From contig JACVVK020000370.1 in assembly GCA_018292915.2 (NCBI GenBank), positions 593,501 through 657,500 of the forward strand: DNA of 64,000 nucleotides, written 5' to 3'. The notes under the pieces were generated by a model. The model saw nothing but the letters and a program-made list of their open reading frames with translations. It had not been told where the DNA came from and did no database searches. The DNA is from Batillaria attramentaria (taxonomy: Eukaryota > Mollusca > Gastropoda > Batillariidae). Each line of letters opens with the position of its first letter. Positions within the stretch are counted from its first letter, which is position 1. Of the stretch, positions 1 through 11,854 are shown piece by piece. The position numbers and the translations under genes were made by a program.

Positions 1-11
1 TCTCTCTCTGC

Positions 12-61
<50 letters not shown>

Positions 62-77
62 CTCTCTCTCTCTCTGT
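1..77. repeat. (CT)n with TGTC interruptions
   Basis: Pyrimidine-rich simple repeat at the window edge. Confidence 0.9.
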
Positions 78-321
78 AAATTATTTATAAACGTATTTTT
101 TTATGTACTAGTCCTTGTAGCAGTACTTACCTTTTGTGTGTGTGCATGTGTGTTGGGAGGGGGGGGGGGGGATTTCTAAATGTAACCTGCTTTTATTCCT
201 TGTTATTCCTGTATCGTAATGTAATATGTATGTGTAGTTTGTGGTTTCAAGGTCAGGTTTGAATCCTGGGCCTGTGTGCCTAAAACCTCTACCTTAATTG
301 TCAAATAAAGTCAAGTACTAA

Positions 322-324
<3 letters not shown>

Positions 325-391
<67 letters not shown>
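325..391. repeat. (GT)n microsatellite
   Basis: Uninterrupted GT dinucleotides over about 66 bases. Confidence 0.95.
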
Positions 392-392
<1 letters not shown>

Positions 393-519
393 CGTTTGAT
401 GGTCGTACAAACGAGTAAAACTTAGCTACAACTGACACAGAGTGTCGTCACAAAACTCTCACCGGCAACTGCGTTTTGGCTTCAGTCAGCCTATGTGCAT
501 GTATTTGTCCATGTGAGCG

Positions 520-985
520 GTGCTCTAATAGGCAGCGCGTCGGATTTAGCCGCTGCGTTACTGAACGGCCGTCACCAATGTCATAGCGATGAAGCGTGGG
601 TTCGAGCCCAGGTCGAGCTTGTGATATGTGATACCGGTTTTTCCTGACTGCCGGGCTGCTCATCGGGGGTTTCTCTCCGGGTTATCTGGCTTTCCTCCCC
701 CAGCAAGGGGAGCCGGGATTCCCGTATGGTAGAGCGTTGGCTCGGGTCGTGACTTCGAATCCGTCTGGGGCCAAATATTTGTGCTGGCTTTTTTATCGTT
801 GCCCCGTCTTTGATATCACCCGTATGTGGTGGAAAAGGACGTTAAACTCCCGAACACCCACCCCACCCACCCCCTCCCCCAGCAAAATTGTAAAAAATAA
901 TTATAGGATAGTTGTTGGGTGGCGCTGCACCGCGGCGACGCGCTTCCCCTGGGGGAAGCAGCCCGAATTTCCCGAAAGGTATGAT
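520..985 (+). mobile_element. Older tRNA-headed SINE (SINE-C) split by SINE-A copy 1
   Basis: A box B-like GTGGGTTCGAGCCCAGG lies near 595, followed by TTTCTCCGGGTTATCTGGC, a body motif of several invertebrate tRNA SINEs. After the SINE-A insertion the sequence continues into the block TGGCGCTGCACCGC ... GAAGCAGCCCGAATTTCCCG (921-979), which recurs at 14488-14545. That the two parts are one element is inferred from the clean SINE-A duplication between them. Confidence 0.5.
707..872 (+). mobile_element. SINE-A copy 1, tRNA-headed
   Basis: The copy has a tRNA-like head (box A-like TATGGTAGAGCG, box B-like GACTTCGAATCC) and the family body CCAAATATTTGTGCTGGC ... GATATCACCCGTATGTGG ... GACGTTAAACTCC, ending in CACCC repeats. 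A perfect 13-bp duplication CCTCCCCCAGCAA lies at 694-706 and 873-885. It split an older SINE-like element. Confidence 0.8.
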
Positions 986-1698
986 AAAGTGTTAAAAAAA
1001 AGTGTCATAGTGACGTGATGTGACGCAACCAAAACAGCTCAGAATATCTCAAAATTAGGGTCTTTAAGGGAGGGGCGAGATGTTGTCTTTCTCTCTGTCC
1101 TTCTTTCTTGCTTGCTTTGCTTTCTTTGCCAAAGGATTTATTTGAGAAAAGAGATTTATTTGAATGGCATTACCTTGAACTTCGAGTCGGAGCTACAAGA
1201 CTTTGGAGTTTGACACTAATCTAATTGACGTCAACACGCGCACGAATAATTCAGAAACAGGCCAATGTTTCCGGGCCACTGGACAAGAAGATAATATATA
1301 ACACCTGGCTGGGCGTGGAAGATGTGACACACCCAACAAACGCAATTAGACCATAACGTTCATTAAGCGAAACGAGAAGAAAATTAACTAGCTGCACCGA
1401 GGGTTAGAGAAAGTTTCCTGAGCTGTCCTACGTCGTTGTCATTTCGGGAAGAAGATGGACGACTGCTGCCATATTGAACAGACAGCGGACTGTCAGGCTG
1501 ACAAAAGTATCATAATTCCTCTCGAGTGGAATTGGAGGATGGACAAGAGAGGCTGGTATCCGAGTAGGAACACAAGTTTTACAGTATTCTTCAAGAAGAC
1601 AAAAACTCATATACAAAACAAGCAGGAAAATTTGCACCCTAACACTGACGCTAAATATTTCTCGTCCCGTCTATGTCTCTCTTTCAACTGGTGATAAC

Positions 1699-1763
<65 letters not shown>

Positions 1764-2225
1764 GCTTGATGGGTACACATTTGAGCTATGCTTTGTTGTT
1801 GGTATTCTTCTTGCTGTTGTCGTGATTCTTGTCGTTGTTTTTATTGTTGTTGCTGTGCTTCTTGTGTTTGTTTGCTGTTGAACCAACTCCAAAAAAAAAA
1901 AAACAACAACAACAAAAAAACAATTTTTCTGCTTGAATTAGCTGCTAAACCTTACTGTAGCTATTCCAGGATCACGTAACCTAAAGAGAAGTTTTACATG
2001 GCAAAAGGCATTACCTGGACTACATTTTTATTGCACTTGGATGTTTATTGGACAAGATAACACCCCTAGCACTCTAGCAAATTCCTCCCGTTTCTAACTC
2101 GTTCTCACTTCCCTGTATTCTGACTGCTTGCATTAAACTTCCACGACTATCTTTGACTGTTTCCGTCTGCAGGCTGATTTTTTTCTGCCAACCATTAAGT
2201 TCTCTTCATGTCCGGGCTGTGTCTA

Positions 2226-2307
<82 letters not shown>

Positions 2308-3518
2308 TGCTTGTGCGTATGCGTGCGCTTTCAATCTTGAATCTTTGAAGCCCAATTATAAGACGTAAAAAAAACCAAAAACGCAGAACCTCGAGGAGAT
2401 TAAGGCCGGTCAAAACTACTACACGTATAGTCACGACCTACATGTTATCACAAAAGACCATCACCCATAACCCACTTCCTATATATGTTAAGCGCCACGT
2501 GTTTATTGGTCATGGATGGTCATACTACAGTTTTCTTTGAGCCTGTCAACCTTCACGCTCCTCCGGTTACACCAGTTCGCCTTTGTACACCCCCCCGTTC
2601 TGCCCTCTAATCTATACGTGACAGTGCCATCATGTCCGCCATTAAACTGCCAACAAGGCCACGCTTATATTCTTCACGCTTGGACAGTGACATGAGAAAT
2701 ATTTGTTTGGTCAGTATATAAGTGAACAGAACCTCTACTTTCTGCCCGCATAATACCTTCGCCAACAACCAAGCCAGCGTGTCCAGAAATAGAACTGTGA
2801 GCGTCGCAGTTTGTGCGTACAACCAGCGCGGTTTCGTGGGTTTGAATTTCATCGTGCGCAGAAACAACAACAAAAAAAAAACATAGTGCGGTGTAATTCT
2901 GGCCTGCAAAATTTTATTGTGAGAGAAAGTCAGCTTTAAATCTGGCCGTCGCAGTCCCAGCCAACGTGGTTTTGTAAATTTGTTGAATTCATCTGCGTAT
3001 AAAAGAATCTTTGGCATTGCAATTTCAATTTGAGCAAACAAGACTTTATCGTGAAGGGATTTCAATAAACAATCCATAAAAAGGACAAAGCATCGTTGGA
3101 CTGACTGTAAGCCGTGTCACTACCGGATACGCAACGGCTTATGTTTGTAAGAGACACTTGACATTCAAAGCTAGCGTGGACAACGCAGGGGAGATTCTGG
3201 GGGGAAAAAAAACCGTGACGCGCAGGGCACCAGCCAAGACTTCGGCTCAGCAAAGGTCGTGACCTGTCAGGACTTCTCGCTGGCTCCTTGTCCACCAGTG
3301 ACTGGCTTCGGGGCTTTCCGGCGACAAAGCCTTGTCCGCATATTATTACACAGCTTCACCCGCCTTCATAGCCAGCCGTCCCTTTCGTCTTTGCCAAGTT
3401 TGGGGCGAGTGGAGGAAGTGCACGGTTCTATCTGTACAGGCAGGGCCCAAACTGGCCAGGTGTTTCTGTCTCTTCTTGTAGACATCGTTTCTGAGGACGT
3501 TCAGGCTCTGAGGAAGCA
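986..3518. other. Upstream region of gene 1, no gene seen
   Basis: Holds (CA)n at 1713, (GT)n at 2229 and unremarkable sequence. Around 2797-3005 a GTCGCAGT/GGTTTYGT block is loosely repeated. TATAAAAG near 2998 is far (520 bases) from the gene 1 start and would need a long 5' UTR. No convincing coding region. Confidence 0.5.
2229..2306. repeat. (GT)n microsatellite
   Basis: Uninterrupted GT dinucleotides, upstream of gene 1. Confidence 0.95.
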
Positions 3519-3567
3519 ATGGCGTTCTCATGGATTGTGGTTACCGCGCTTCTGGTCGCGTCTACTG
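3519..3567 (+). CDS. Gene 1 exon 1: signal peptide
   Basis: The exon encodes MAFSWIVVTALLVAST plus one base (phase 1) before a GTGAGT donor at 3568. The stretch is a short hydrophobic core typical of a secretory signal, with cleavage likely near AST-A or AAQ after joining exon 2. The first ATG after several upstream stops was chosen because it gives a compact signal peptide and the same phase-1 border as the first exons of genes 2 and 3. No clear TATA box was found just upstream, so the true transcription start may lie further 5'. Confidence 0.75.
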
Positions 3568-6500
3568 GTGAGTTACATATGAGACGGGTTTCCAGGAAAG
3601 GGAAGGGACAAAGTTTCTAAACCACTTTTTAGGAAACTTGAAAAAAAAATGATGGCAGATGGTAAATGGTGGAAAATTGAGCGACTTTGGGATTTCTTCA
3701 CTTTCGGGACCCTGAACAACTAACAAAACTTCTTTCAAAGTGTCAAGGCTGAATGTAGCTTATAAAGATGTTAAATAAGCATATAGTAGAAATATGCAGT
3801 GCCTGCATGATTCCCGTTTGTTTAAGAAACAAAGATATCGACTTTACCTAGAAACCCCATCCAGAGGTATTTCATACGCATTGAAATTCATCTTGACATG
3901 CAACGAAATGGTGTGTAGTAAGGTAGGAAAGTCTTTACCGTAGCGGGACGCGTTTCTCAAAATAGCCGCTTTTCAATGTTCAGTTTTCGACAAACATATC
4001 TCAGGCCTACACCACACTACAGACATGATTTTTATATCAAAAGAAACCTCATTTTCTGCACTTTTCAGTCATACTGATAACTCTGTATGCTCTAAATCAC
4101 CCTTTGTCCCCCTTTTGTGGGAACCCATCATCCCACGTTCATCTTTCGAAGAAGAGTAGGCTGTGGCCGGTGTCGTGGTAAACAGAAATACTGTCGCACG
4201 CACCAGAGTGAATAGCAGGGTGGAGGTTTGCACATAAAGTAGCGCTTAGCGACAGCAGGCTTTCACTGCTTCGTCCTCCAACTCTGCGGCGCCGTAAGCA
4301 TTTCAGCAGAGAGGGATATGTGCGCCGAGGAGAAGTCTGCCATACCATACCATACCATACCATACCATACCATACCATACCATACAAGTTGTGACCGTGG
4401 TGTGTGCGTTAAGAGAAGTCTTTGACGCGTGGCCAGTCTGACATTTACGTTAAATGACTAGCATATCTTGGGATCTTGGGCTGTATCGTTTGTTAGGCGT
4501 CCACTTCTTTCTCAACAAGACGACGCTTTGGTAAAGGCAAAAAATTCAAATGTTCCAAAACTGTTCAAAAATCACGAATTTTAAGACTACAGAAATCTGG
4601 TATCGTTACATGTTAAATATTTTGTCAATGAGCTGATGCTAAGACATATTTTTAATAGTCAGTCATTTGGTTTGTTTCTGTGTAAATAGTTGACCAACCA
4701 ACGTATTATACTTCACCCCCCCCCCCCCCAAAAAAAAACAAACAAAAAAAAACCTCTTTATAAAAAAATAAAAAGCAATAAGAGAGATAAATTTATGGAA
4801 GCACTAAAATCTTCGAATGATTTGCTGAGAACAGACGAACGAACTGAGAGAAGAACAAATTCTTTGTACTTTTGATTTATTACATTTTTTTAAACCGGAG
4901 CAAGCTCTCTTCGCAACATTTTTAGCATGAAAGGAAAAATAGGCCTCAAGGATTCGGCCCAGTCCCCGAATTGGAAAGGCTGTTATTTGCTATGCAGGAT
5001 ATTTCAATACAGCAAAACCAAAACGTCCGTGTGTTCCTCAAAAATGGATCACAATTAACCCATTAGACCCCAATTTTTTTTCGAACAAAATTCCTAGGAT
5101 AGGTTGCTTTCAGTCTGAAATGAACATATCTAACAGTAATTTTGGAAATTTTTGTCCAAACGTTGACTTTTCGTGGAAAATCCTCTGATCCCATATATGG
5201 GATCGTGGGTGCAAGAGGGTGTATGAACCACTGAAGGAACACATTTCTACGTTGAACCATTTATTTTACCATAATAGGTTTAGAGGGTGAACAAACATTC
5301 AGCACTACTAAACTGGACTTGACTTTTCTCGAAATTGACTGTCTAACTACCGAAACATACCAAAATAAATGAAAAAAGTTGAAGAAATTGAAAGAAGATT
5401 GTTTACTGTAGTGCATAACTCATGCAATCCAACATAAGAGTACCGGACTTGTAAATAAAACTTCACAGCATATATTTTGCAACATAAAACCTGTTGCCCA
5501 AGTTGTCTTATTACCGCAAAATACCAAAACAAGCACATTTCCGCTGTGTTTCATTCCAAAACCATGCACATTTTAGCTGTTTGGACAACGGTTGGATGAG
5601 ATGGTCGATCCTGTCTTACTGGATATGCTCCAGAACACAGTGCTTTGATGTTGCAAATCCTCTCTGGCGTCCTGGAGTTGAGTGAAGAGGACTACGAGTG
5701 AGGCAGGCTCTTGCAATGGTGCAGCGGACAGCCAGCAAGTCATTTGTCTTGTCAATATTCTCTTGCGTCATTCGGTACAGGCGCCAAACCTGCTGGATGC
5801 AAACATCCAAGCAGAAGGCAAAGATCGGCCACCATCATTTCTTTGTGTGGTTGGTTGTGCGGTATTTGTTGACATTTTGGTCTATCCCATCAATTCCATA
5901 TCAAGACATGAGCTGCAGGATTGCCCATGCGGGCCAGCTGTCAGAAAGTTTTGAGGTGAAAACCGGAGTCCGCCAGGGATGCCTGTTGTCCCCGTTCCTC
6001 TTCCTCCTGGTCATCGACTGGATCACGAAGACCACCACAACAGGCAGGAAAAACGGGATACAGTGGACACTCTGGACGCAGCTGGATGACCTCGACTTTG
6101 CGGACGACCTGGCGCTCCTGTCCCACAGCCACAGCCAGATGCAGGACAAGACTACTTGCCTGGAAGCCACATCAGCCGGAACAGAGCTCAAGATCAACAG
6201 GAAGAAAACCGAGCTGATGAAGATCAACACCACTGCCAACACACCAGTCACAGTTTGTGGAGAGCCCATCAGGGAGGTAAAGTCTTTTGTCTACCTGGGG
6301 AGTGTGGTTGATGGACAGGGAGGCACAGACCGGGACATCACAGCCAGAATCGGCAAGGCAAGAGCAGCCATGATCATGCTAAAGAATATCTGGGCATCAA
6401 AAGTTATCAGCACAAGAACCAAACTTCGCATCTTCAACTCTAACGTGAAGTCAGTTCTGTTCTACAGATGCGAAACATGGAGGATAACAAAGACGATGCA

Positions 6501-8453
6501 GCAGAAGATCCTGACATTTTTCAACACCTGTCTGAGGCGCATCTTCAACATCTGATGGCCAGAGAAGATCCGAAACGAAAAGCTATGAGAGCGAGCGGGA
6601 CAGGAACCACTGGCCAAGCAGATCCTGCGGAGGAAGTGGAGCTGGATTGGACACACCACACCCTCAGGAAGCCAGCATCCAGCACCACACGCCAAGTCCT
6701 GACATGGAATCCGCAGGGGAAAAGGAAGAAAGGCCGGCCTCGCAACAGCTGGAGGTGGGACACTGCGGCAGAGCTATGCAAGCAGGGGATCAACTGGACT
6801 GGAGTGGCAAGAGTAGCCCAGAACAGAGATGGCCTATGCTCCACTTGGAGCCATGGGCCTTAGTAGTAGTAGTAGATCAATTCCACCCATCATCTTGTTG
6901 CTTGACCAGAAAATCCTTTTCGAGTCTGACCTCATCCGGATATCATCCGGGGTCCCTTGAATATTTAAACGTCTTCAGAAGCTTCATCTTGGCCATATGT
7001 TGAGCGTATGCCCTGTGCCAGGACGGCCACAGCAGCCCCAGCCAGCAGCTGGTTTCTGTTGAGATTAGCTGGTACCCCACCCTCGAGGTCCTCCCCACCA
7101 CTGTCCTCATCCTCATTGACGGGAGGTCATCCAACATAAATGTTCACTTGGTCAAACGTGATATCCTCCAACATACTCAAAACCCCGTGTGCATTGAAGT
7201 GTCTGTAAATGTAACAGCATTTCAGATACACTGTATTTTGTGGCAAATTGCGGTAATAAGACGCGTGTAGAGGAAAAAGGTGTCATTGTCCAGTTCTTTG
7301 CCTTGCTATAATGCGTAGTATGTCTAACTTTCTATGATTATTTGTATAATATAGAAACCAGAGAGGAGCAGAATGCCTTACTTCAATACTTATTATGTGG
7401 TAAAAACCCCTACCCTCTCGCTACCACGATCCCATATTTGGGATCAAACTTCTAGCACCTGTCAGACAACAAACAAACCCAGTATCCAAAAACTGAGAGA
7501 CACAATTTTAGATGATATAATAGCCTTTCTTTTTCATTATTATAGTACATCACAAAAGTAAATAGGGAAAATGTTGTTTGCTTATCTTCTTGGTGTTTCC
7601 ATGGTTGAAGCAAAAAACACTTAGTATTGCAAATGGCTTTCTCCTAAAACAATCTTTTAAGAGAGACAAGTCTCAGAGGACTTTCAGCATATTCTGTGGC
7701 CTCCCTAGAGTTGATAATGAGGAATCGCAGTAGCGAGGAAGGCAAAGATGGATACGGCTGAGGTTTACATGTACGATCCCATATATGGGATCGTGGTAGC
7801 GAATGGGTTAAATGTTGATAAATATACTGATCAGTAAATCAATAAATTCAATTTTGAAAATATTACCAGAGCGAGGCCATTGCCACAGATGTACGCGGCG
7901 CGTCCTCGTAATTCTAGCTGTAGGAATAAAAGGGTTAAACAAGCACGATGGCCTTTCATTCATAGCCCCAAGCATTTCCGAATTAATTTATTACAAGCTT
8001 GTTTACACCTCTGACGCTCAGTTAAGTCATAAAAGTACACTCAACACGTTTTTCAAACAAAGGTCGTCCAAATTTGTCTTTAACAGTTGCTATAGATGCC
8101 CGAGTTCAGTGTGCTCAGATCGTGACGTAGATGGTGTTATATATATAGACAAAAGACGTCATCAGATAGGTGACATGATAGACGATGATGAATCAGATGT
8201 CGGTGTAGTGACTAGGATGGAGTTGTTTTTAGATCTACCCTCTCTGTGTCATTCTGTAGTTTAAGTCGGATAGGTCGGAGGATGGAGGTGACGGGGGGGG
8301 GGGGGGGGCTGTCGAGGGGACAGAGGATGTGTGAAGGGGGATGGGGTGAGGGAGGCGGGGTGTGTGCGGGGGGGGGGGGGGGGGGGGGGGGGGACACTAG
8401 TAAAGACGAGTTAACTCTCCCAGGACTGACTCACGAACTGTTCATTTCCAAGG

Positions 8454-8494
<41 letters not shown>

Positions 8495-10720
8495 GCGGGG
8501 AACCGGGGTGGCCGAATGGTAGAGCGTTGGACTTTCAATGCTCGGGACTTGAGTTCGAATCCCGGCTGGGGCCAACTATTTGTGGTGGCCTTTTTCTCAT
8601 TGCCCCGTCATTGATATCACCCTTATGTGGTGGAAAAGGACGTTAAACTCCCAAACACCCATCCCAGCCCATCCTGTCTCGTGGCTTAATTTTTTTTTTT
8701 ACCCATAGCTTGAAATAAATTATTATTTCTGTAATCTAGCTATCCACCACAATCAGAATGAAATAAGTCGTGAAATATATATATATGGTTGTTTAAATGA
8801 AAATGTGCTCACGTCGACAGTTCATAACAGTTAGACCCCCCCACCCCACCCCACCCCACCACACCACACCGCCACCCCACCCCCTTCCTCCGTCCTCTTC
8901 TCGCAAACCACCATTTTAGTTCTCTTCCTCCCCTTCCCTAACCCCATTCTGATCATTGCTGACGATCGAGTTGTTCAACCTAAACAACAGCATTGCTACT
9001 CAACGGACAATAACGCTTTGAGTTGAACATATTATACATTTATTTCATCCTCCCCCCCCCCCATCCACACACACACACACAGAGCAGAAGTTCGTAATCC
9101 ATTTACACCTAACAAACTTTCACTTATACTGTTTCAGCTGCCCAGACAAATGACCCTCTCGGTAAGTTATACAATGTCTAGAATAAGTGCGTGTAGTGAC
9201 TCTTAACTGGTGTTTTACAGATACGTGAATGCGTTTTGTTGTTGTTGTTGTTGTTGTTGTTTATTTGTTTGTCCTTGTTGCTGTTGTTTTTTGGGTTTGT
9301 TTGTTTGTTTGTTTAGGGGGGGGGCTATTGTTGTTTGTTGGTTTGTTTGTTTGCTTCCTTTGTTTTAACGGTAGAAAAGCTTGTGTCTGTGTAAGGGAAT
9401 GAAAGAAAAAAAAATCTTACATCACCGAAGTTTGATAGTTTAGGAGCTGAAGTACTTAGTATGGTACTCCTTATTGTGTCAACCAGGTTTTATTATCAAA
9501 ACAATATTTGATAGTTGTTAGTGTGGTATTTATTCTAATGCTTATCAGTTTTAACAATTTTTAATATTTTGACCTATCCAGCTTTGCTCAGAACACATTT
9601 TTTCCTATCTACATATTGATGTACACTTGTTCATGGTGGAGACAACTAGCGTTAACCGCTAAGCAGATCGTCTGCTACACATGACCACCAGTGTTGAGTG
9701 AGGAGATGAAAGTCCTTACACAAAATCAATTATTGACAATAATTTTCATACTTCTGCTCATGCATTTGTAGTGCAGAACGCAGTATCAAGCATCATGCAG
9801 ATGTTAACATCACAGTCAGCAACAGGAACAGGAACCGGAACAGGAACCGGAACTTACCAGCCAGTTACCTCCTCGGGAACCTTCGGTTCCGCCCAAGGGA
9901 CGACGTCGACCAGCACGAGCGGCATGCTGGATCTGAACGCCATCTTGCAAAGTGCCGGACTGATGCCTGGGGGCACCCAGCAGTCAACATCCCAGCAGTC
10001 CTTCTCGTCGGCGTTTCCGGTTATGGCGTCTATGGCCAACACGGCCCAGACGGGTACTAGCACGGGAACTAACTCTTTGACGTCGAGCGGCGGCACTATC
10101 TCAACTGGCAAGTAAGTTGGGGCCAAGAGCACGTCACAGGGAGACGTAAGGTTGTTGGTGTATCAGCCAAATGTCGTGTTGTCTATACTGTATTTTATAA
10201 TAATGCGTATCTTAGCTGTTACGAGACTTGACAAGGGCAGTATAAATGCATTGCGCAAACTTTTGTCAGGGTTAAACAAATTATTGACATCTAGCCCTGA
10301 CGCCTGTAGCCACGTCCACTGACAAATACGAATCCTCCATGGCAACCGTAGGCAGCGCAGGGTGTTGTTGTTGTTTTTTTTTCTTTATGATCTCTTTATC
10401 AGGCACATACTCCGACAAGCTAACCCACTATTTGAGCACTTTAATTGGCTAGCATGACCGGCCAGTCAGGAGCTCGCTGCATGTCAGTTAACAGACTGCA
10501 CAAATGAGCGGCAGTGGTACAATTCTGCGATGTATCGGGGAAATCTTCCTGTTTTACAATTTTGGCACGTGCTGCTCGCAAAATGTTCGTTTTGCGTGGC
10601 TCTGGTCATCTTTTGGCATTTAATAATAAATAATAATACATACTTATTATTATTATTATTAGGGCGCTGCTTTTCAAAATTCGAAAACGTCGCTGCGCTT
10701 ATTGCACACAGACACACACA

Positions 10721-10755
<35 letters not shown>

Positions 10756-11795
10756 GCACGCACGCACACACACACACACGCACGCACGCACGCACGCACG
10801 CACGCACACAGAGTTTACATCCCCTCTTACTTACAATTTGGCAGTGCAGCGACTCATGGTACACGCAGACAGGCTTAATAGAGGTATAACTACCAAAGGC
10901 TTGACGGCAAAGAAAGGTCTTCAGATGGGATTTAAGCAGGGGCAGTCAGGTCAGAGTTCAATTGGCAAAGACATTTAAGTTACTTTAAAACATACGCTTG
11001 TTTGTTTATTTGGTTGTTTTTGTTGTTGTTTATTTGGTTGTCGTTGCTGTTGTTGTTGTTGTTGTTCTTGTTGATGTTGTTGCTGTTGTTGTTTAATTGT
11101 TTTCGGTAAATCGCTTTTCTTTGCAGCTACCATCATGGACAGAGTGGCAGCCATCATGCAGAACATGCCCGCAGACACGACCGGAGCATCATCCACATCG
11201 TCATCCACATCAAGCTCCGGAACACCGTCAGTCCTCACGCTGTCCAACGGCATGCAGATTCCGGCTTCCAACGACGGCACGATGCCTACGGCAAACTTTG
11301 GCACGCTAGGCTCCACCCTTCCTGCCAATCTTGCTGCTACGTTACCGTCCAGCTTGACCGCTGGGATGGGCCAGACGAGCCAAATGGGCCAGATGAACCA
11401 GATGGGTATGACCAACATGCCTGTTAACACGATGGACGCGATGGCCGGAGGAGCTTTGCCGCCCATGGACATGACTGGGCCTACACTGGATACGATGGCT
11501 GGCGGTGGGCTAGGCATGCCCCCAATGGGACCCACCTCCATGCTGAGCAGGTAAGTCTGATTTTGTTGATACTTTGTTCCTGTTGTTGCTGGTGTTTTAT
11601 CTGCTGCTGTTGCTGTTGTGGGGGAGCCGGGGTGGCCGAATGGTAGAGCGTTGGACTTCTAATGCTCGGGTGGTAAGTTCGTATTCCGGCTGGGGCCAAA
11701 TATTTGTGCTGGCCTTTTCATTGTTGCCCTGTCTTTGATATCATCCGTATAATGTCACCGGCAGACATTTAATTTCCCGGAAGGGATTAATAAAG

Positions 11796-11854
<59 letters not shown>

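Larger units (their letters stand above)
5055..7811 (-). mobile_element. piggyBac-type DNA transposon, internally deleted, TTAA-flanked
   Basis: TTAA at 5055-5058 and 7808-7811 bound a 2.7-kb element whose ends begin CCCATT in inverted orientation (CCCATTAGACC at the left, CCCATTCGCTACC read inward from the right). TTAA target duplication is the hallmark of piggyBac. A GATCCCATATATGGGATC palindrome occurs near 5188 and 7775, with a variant at 7427. The minus strand carries N- and C-terminal transposase fragments but lacks the central catalytic region. A LINE fragment is nested inside. The element lies in gene 1 intron 1. Confidence 0.75.

Noticed and set aside
2607..3077. 156-codon minus-strand frame upstream of gene 1
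   Set aside because: Low-quality composition; the apparent internal repeat reflects a degenerate DNA duplication, with no family match.
7812..8264. 150-codon plus-strand frame next to the piggyBac element
   Set aside because: No recognisable motif, lies in gene 1 intron 1 and has no splice support; chance open frame.
9772..11550. Gene 1 model with exons 3 and 4 both included
   Set aside because: Exon 3 ends in phase 2 but exon 4 needs phase 1; joining them gives a frame shift.
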